Origin: Nitrosarchaeum sp.
Lineage (GTDB): Archaea; Thermoproteota; Nitrososphaeria; Nitrososphaerales; Nitrosopumilaceae
Assembly (NCBI GenBank): GCA_016234975.1
Contig: JACRND010000128.1
Coordinates: 1 to 6,002, forward strand
Length of the DNA: 6,002 bases
Reading direction: 5' to 3'
A program made the translations under genes and the position numbers. Within the stretch, counting starts at the first letter, position 1, and each line of letters begins with the position of its first letter. Positions 4,739 through 6,002 of the stretch are shown in pieces. The notes beneath the pieces are model-generated. The model had not been told where the DNA came from, ran no database searches, and was given only the letters and a program-made list of their open reading frames with translations.

Positions 4739-6002
4739 ATGTATTCTGTAATCTTAACAGAGTTGGGAATCGTAGTTTTCAAAGATGAAAAGATTGAAAA
4801 GGCATTTCCTTTCAAAGATTCGGTTAGAGATTATCTTTCTATCAAAAAAAAGGAATCTAGATTAAATGAACTCGTAGATTATCTCAGTCCACTTCAAAGA
4901 GGAGTTACAGTTAGTGATGAATCATTGATGACATTACTGAAAAAAAGTTCCATAGATGCACAAATGATGGAAGAAGTAGAATTAGAAAAAATTCAAGCAA
5001 TAAAGCCTCAAATAATTGTTGATGCGGGATTTGCAGAAAGCGTACCTGCAGCATTATCTAAATTAAGAGAATTTGCAATGGGATTATCATCATCAAAAGT
5101 AACAGAAATTTCAGAGAGTCCAGATCTTCACATCATTCAAGCAATAAATTCATTGGATGAGATTGATAAAATTGCTAATGGACTTAGCTCAAGATTACGA
5201 GAGTGGTATGGATTACATTTCCCAGAATTAGACAACATAATAGATAGCATTAATGGTTATGCGCAAATTGTTTTGGCTGGAAAACGAGAATCATTAACAA
5301 AAAAAGTGTATGAAGACGCAGGATTTCCTGAGTCAAAAGCAGATATGATTTCTTTGCTTGCATCAAAAAGCAGAGGCGGAGATATTTCAGATGTTAATTT
5401 AGCAATTGTGCAATCCATAGCAAAACAAATTTTGGATTTCCATGATTTACGAAAAAAATTAGAAGATCATGTTGAATTAGAAATGCAAACTATTGCACCA
5501 AATCTTTCTGCTATTCTTGGAGCTGCAGTAGGTGCAAGAATATTAGGAAGGGCTGGAAGTCTAAGAAAATTAGCATCAATGCCTGCAAGTACAATTCAAG
5601 TAATAGGTGCAGAAAAAGCACTCTTTAGATCATTGAAGACAGGAGCTCAACCACCAAAACACGGATTATTGTTCCAACATGCAATGGTCCATGCTGCACC
5701 TAGATGGCAAAGAGGAAAAATTGCAAGAGCTATTGCTGCAAAGGCAGTCATAGCTGCAAGAGTAGATGTGTATGGAGAAGGCATCAACAAAACTTTACTA
5801 GAAAAACTAAACGTTAGAGTAAACGAAATTAGTAAAAAATACGAAAATCCTACTGAAAGAGAAACCAGAAAACCAGAATTATTCAGGCGTGAGGGTGGAG
5901 AATCTAGAAGAAGAGAAGGTGGAGATTTCAGAAGAAGAGAGGGTACTGATTCTAGAAGAGAAGGTGGAGATTTCAGAAGAAGAGAGGGTACTGATTCTAG
6001 AA
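4739..6002 (+). CDS. nop5: Nop5 (Nop56/58 homologue), C/D box RNP scaffold, 3' end missing
   Basis: Nop5 bridges L7Ae-bound box C/D guide RNA and the methyltransferase fibrillarin in the RNP that 2'-O-methylates rRNA and tRNA. I translated 421 residues from the ATG at 4739 to the window edge. Residues 1-115 are the N-terminal fibrillarin-binding domain (MYSVILTELGIVVF). A helical coiled-coil region follows, about 120-250. The NOP domain is at about 255-360 with hallmark segments LSAILGAAVGARILGRAGSL, IGAEKALFRSLKTGAQPPKH and HAAPRWQRGKIARAIAAK. From about 382 the protein enters a low-complexity tail of Arg, Glu, Gly and Asp with a 15-residue tandem repeat (RREGGDFRRREGTDS) that is still running at the edge. 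The core is complete and normal; the tail replaces the Lys-rich ends typical of eukaryotic Nop56/58. In archaea the next gene is often fibrillarin, but it lies outside this window. Confidence 0.96.
   Translation, partial: MYSVILTELGIVVFKDEKIEKAFPFKDSVRDYLSIKKKESRLNELVDYLSPLQRGVTVSDESLMTLLKKSSIDAQMMEEVELEKIQAIKPQIIVDAGFAESVPAALSKLREFAMGLSSSKVTEISESPDLHIIQAINSLDEIDKIANGLSSRLREWYGLHFPELDNIIDSINGYAQIVLAGKRESLTKKVYEDAGFPESKADMISLLASKSRGGDISDVNLAIVQSIAKQILDFHDLRKKLEDHVELEMQTIAPNLSAILGAAVGARILGRAGSLRKLASMPASTIQVIGAEKALFRSLKTGAQPPKHGLLFQHAMVHAAPRWQRGKIARAIAAKAVIAARVDVYGEGINKTLLEKLNVRVNEISKKYENPTERETRKPELFRREGGESRRREGGDFRRREGTDSRREGGDFRRREGTDSR
5909..5998 (+). repeat. 45-bp tandem repeat in the nop5 tail
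   Basis: Two identical 45-base units (5909-5953 and 5954-5998) lie in frame and encode RREGGDFRRREGTDS twice; a third unit begins at 5999. Each unit contains two related 7-8 residue halves (RREGGDFR and RREGTDS), and degenerate halves (RREGGESR) precede from about 5887. Exact DNA identity, including synonymous positions, points to recent duplication or homogenisation. Confidence 0.9.

Noticed and set aside
4914..4940. GTGATGA followed by CTGA, resembling boxes C and D' of a C/D guide RNA.
   Set aside because: It is inside conserved nop5 coding sequence, the C' and D boxes and terminal stem are missing, and such short motifs arise often by chance.
1..6002. CRISPR arrays, insertion sequences, tRNA or rRNA genes.
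   Set aside because: Coding genes fill the window with gaps of 88 bases or less; the only tandem repeats are the in-frame nop5 units, which have no spacers.

Overview
The window is AT-rich and gene-dense, and reads as a chromosomal segment of an ammonia-oxidising thaumarchaeon (Nitrososphaerota), most likely of the Nitrosopumilus group. The evidence is a RadA recombinase with archaeal features, an archaeal/eukaryotic-type ribosomal protein S30e, an archaeal Nop5 with the NOP domain, a heavy A/T codon bias (AGA, GGA, GCA, TTA), and TATA-like boxes about 25-28 bases upstream of several starts, as expected for archaeal leaderless transcripts. The genus assignment is inference from overall sequence character.

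Layout. Five genes lie on the minus strand and, in their own reading order, are pyrD, pyrK, a radical SAM protein, rps30e and radA (cut by the left edge after 284 residues). A sixth gene, nop5, is on the plus strand and diverges from pyrD across an 88-base double promoter region; it runs off the right edge. Gaps between genes are 88 bases or less, so there is no room for RNA genes or mobile elements, and none were seen.

Functions. pyrD and pyrK overlap by 17 bases and encode the two subunits of a class 1B dihydroorotate dehydrogenase (FMN catalytic subunit plus FAD/[2Fe-2S] electron-transfer subunit), the NAD-linked oxidation step of UMP synthesis. The next gene encodes a 574-577-residue radical SAM enzyme with a CX3CX2C cluster motif and a divergent N-terminal domain; its substrate is not evident. 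rps30e and radA appear to have their own promoters, so the minus-strand run is probably several transcription units. nop5 encodes the core scaffold of box C/D RNA-guided 2'-O-methylation.

Most notable points: (1) rps30e is broken by an apparent one-base loss in an A5 tract (1053-1057); the basic C-terminal half of the protein lies in the -1 frame. (2) Nop5 carries an Arg/Glu/Gly-rich C-terminal tail made of exact 45-bp tandem repeats that continue past the window. (3) Three overlapping palindromes fill the space between the radA TATA box and its start codon. I did not find a clearly new multi-gene system; the radical SAM gene of unknown substrate is the nearest candidate for undescribed biochemistry.
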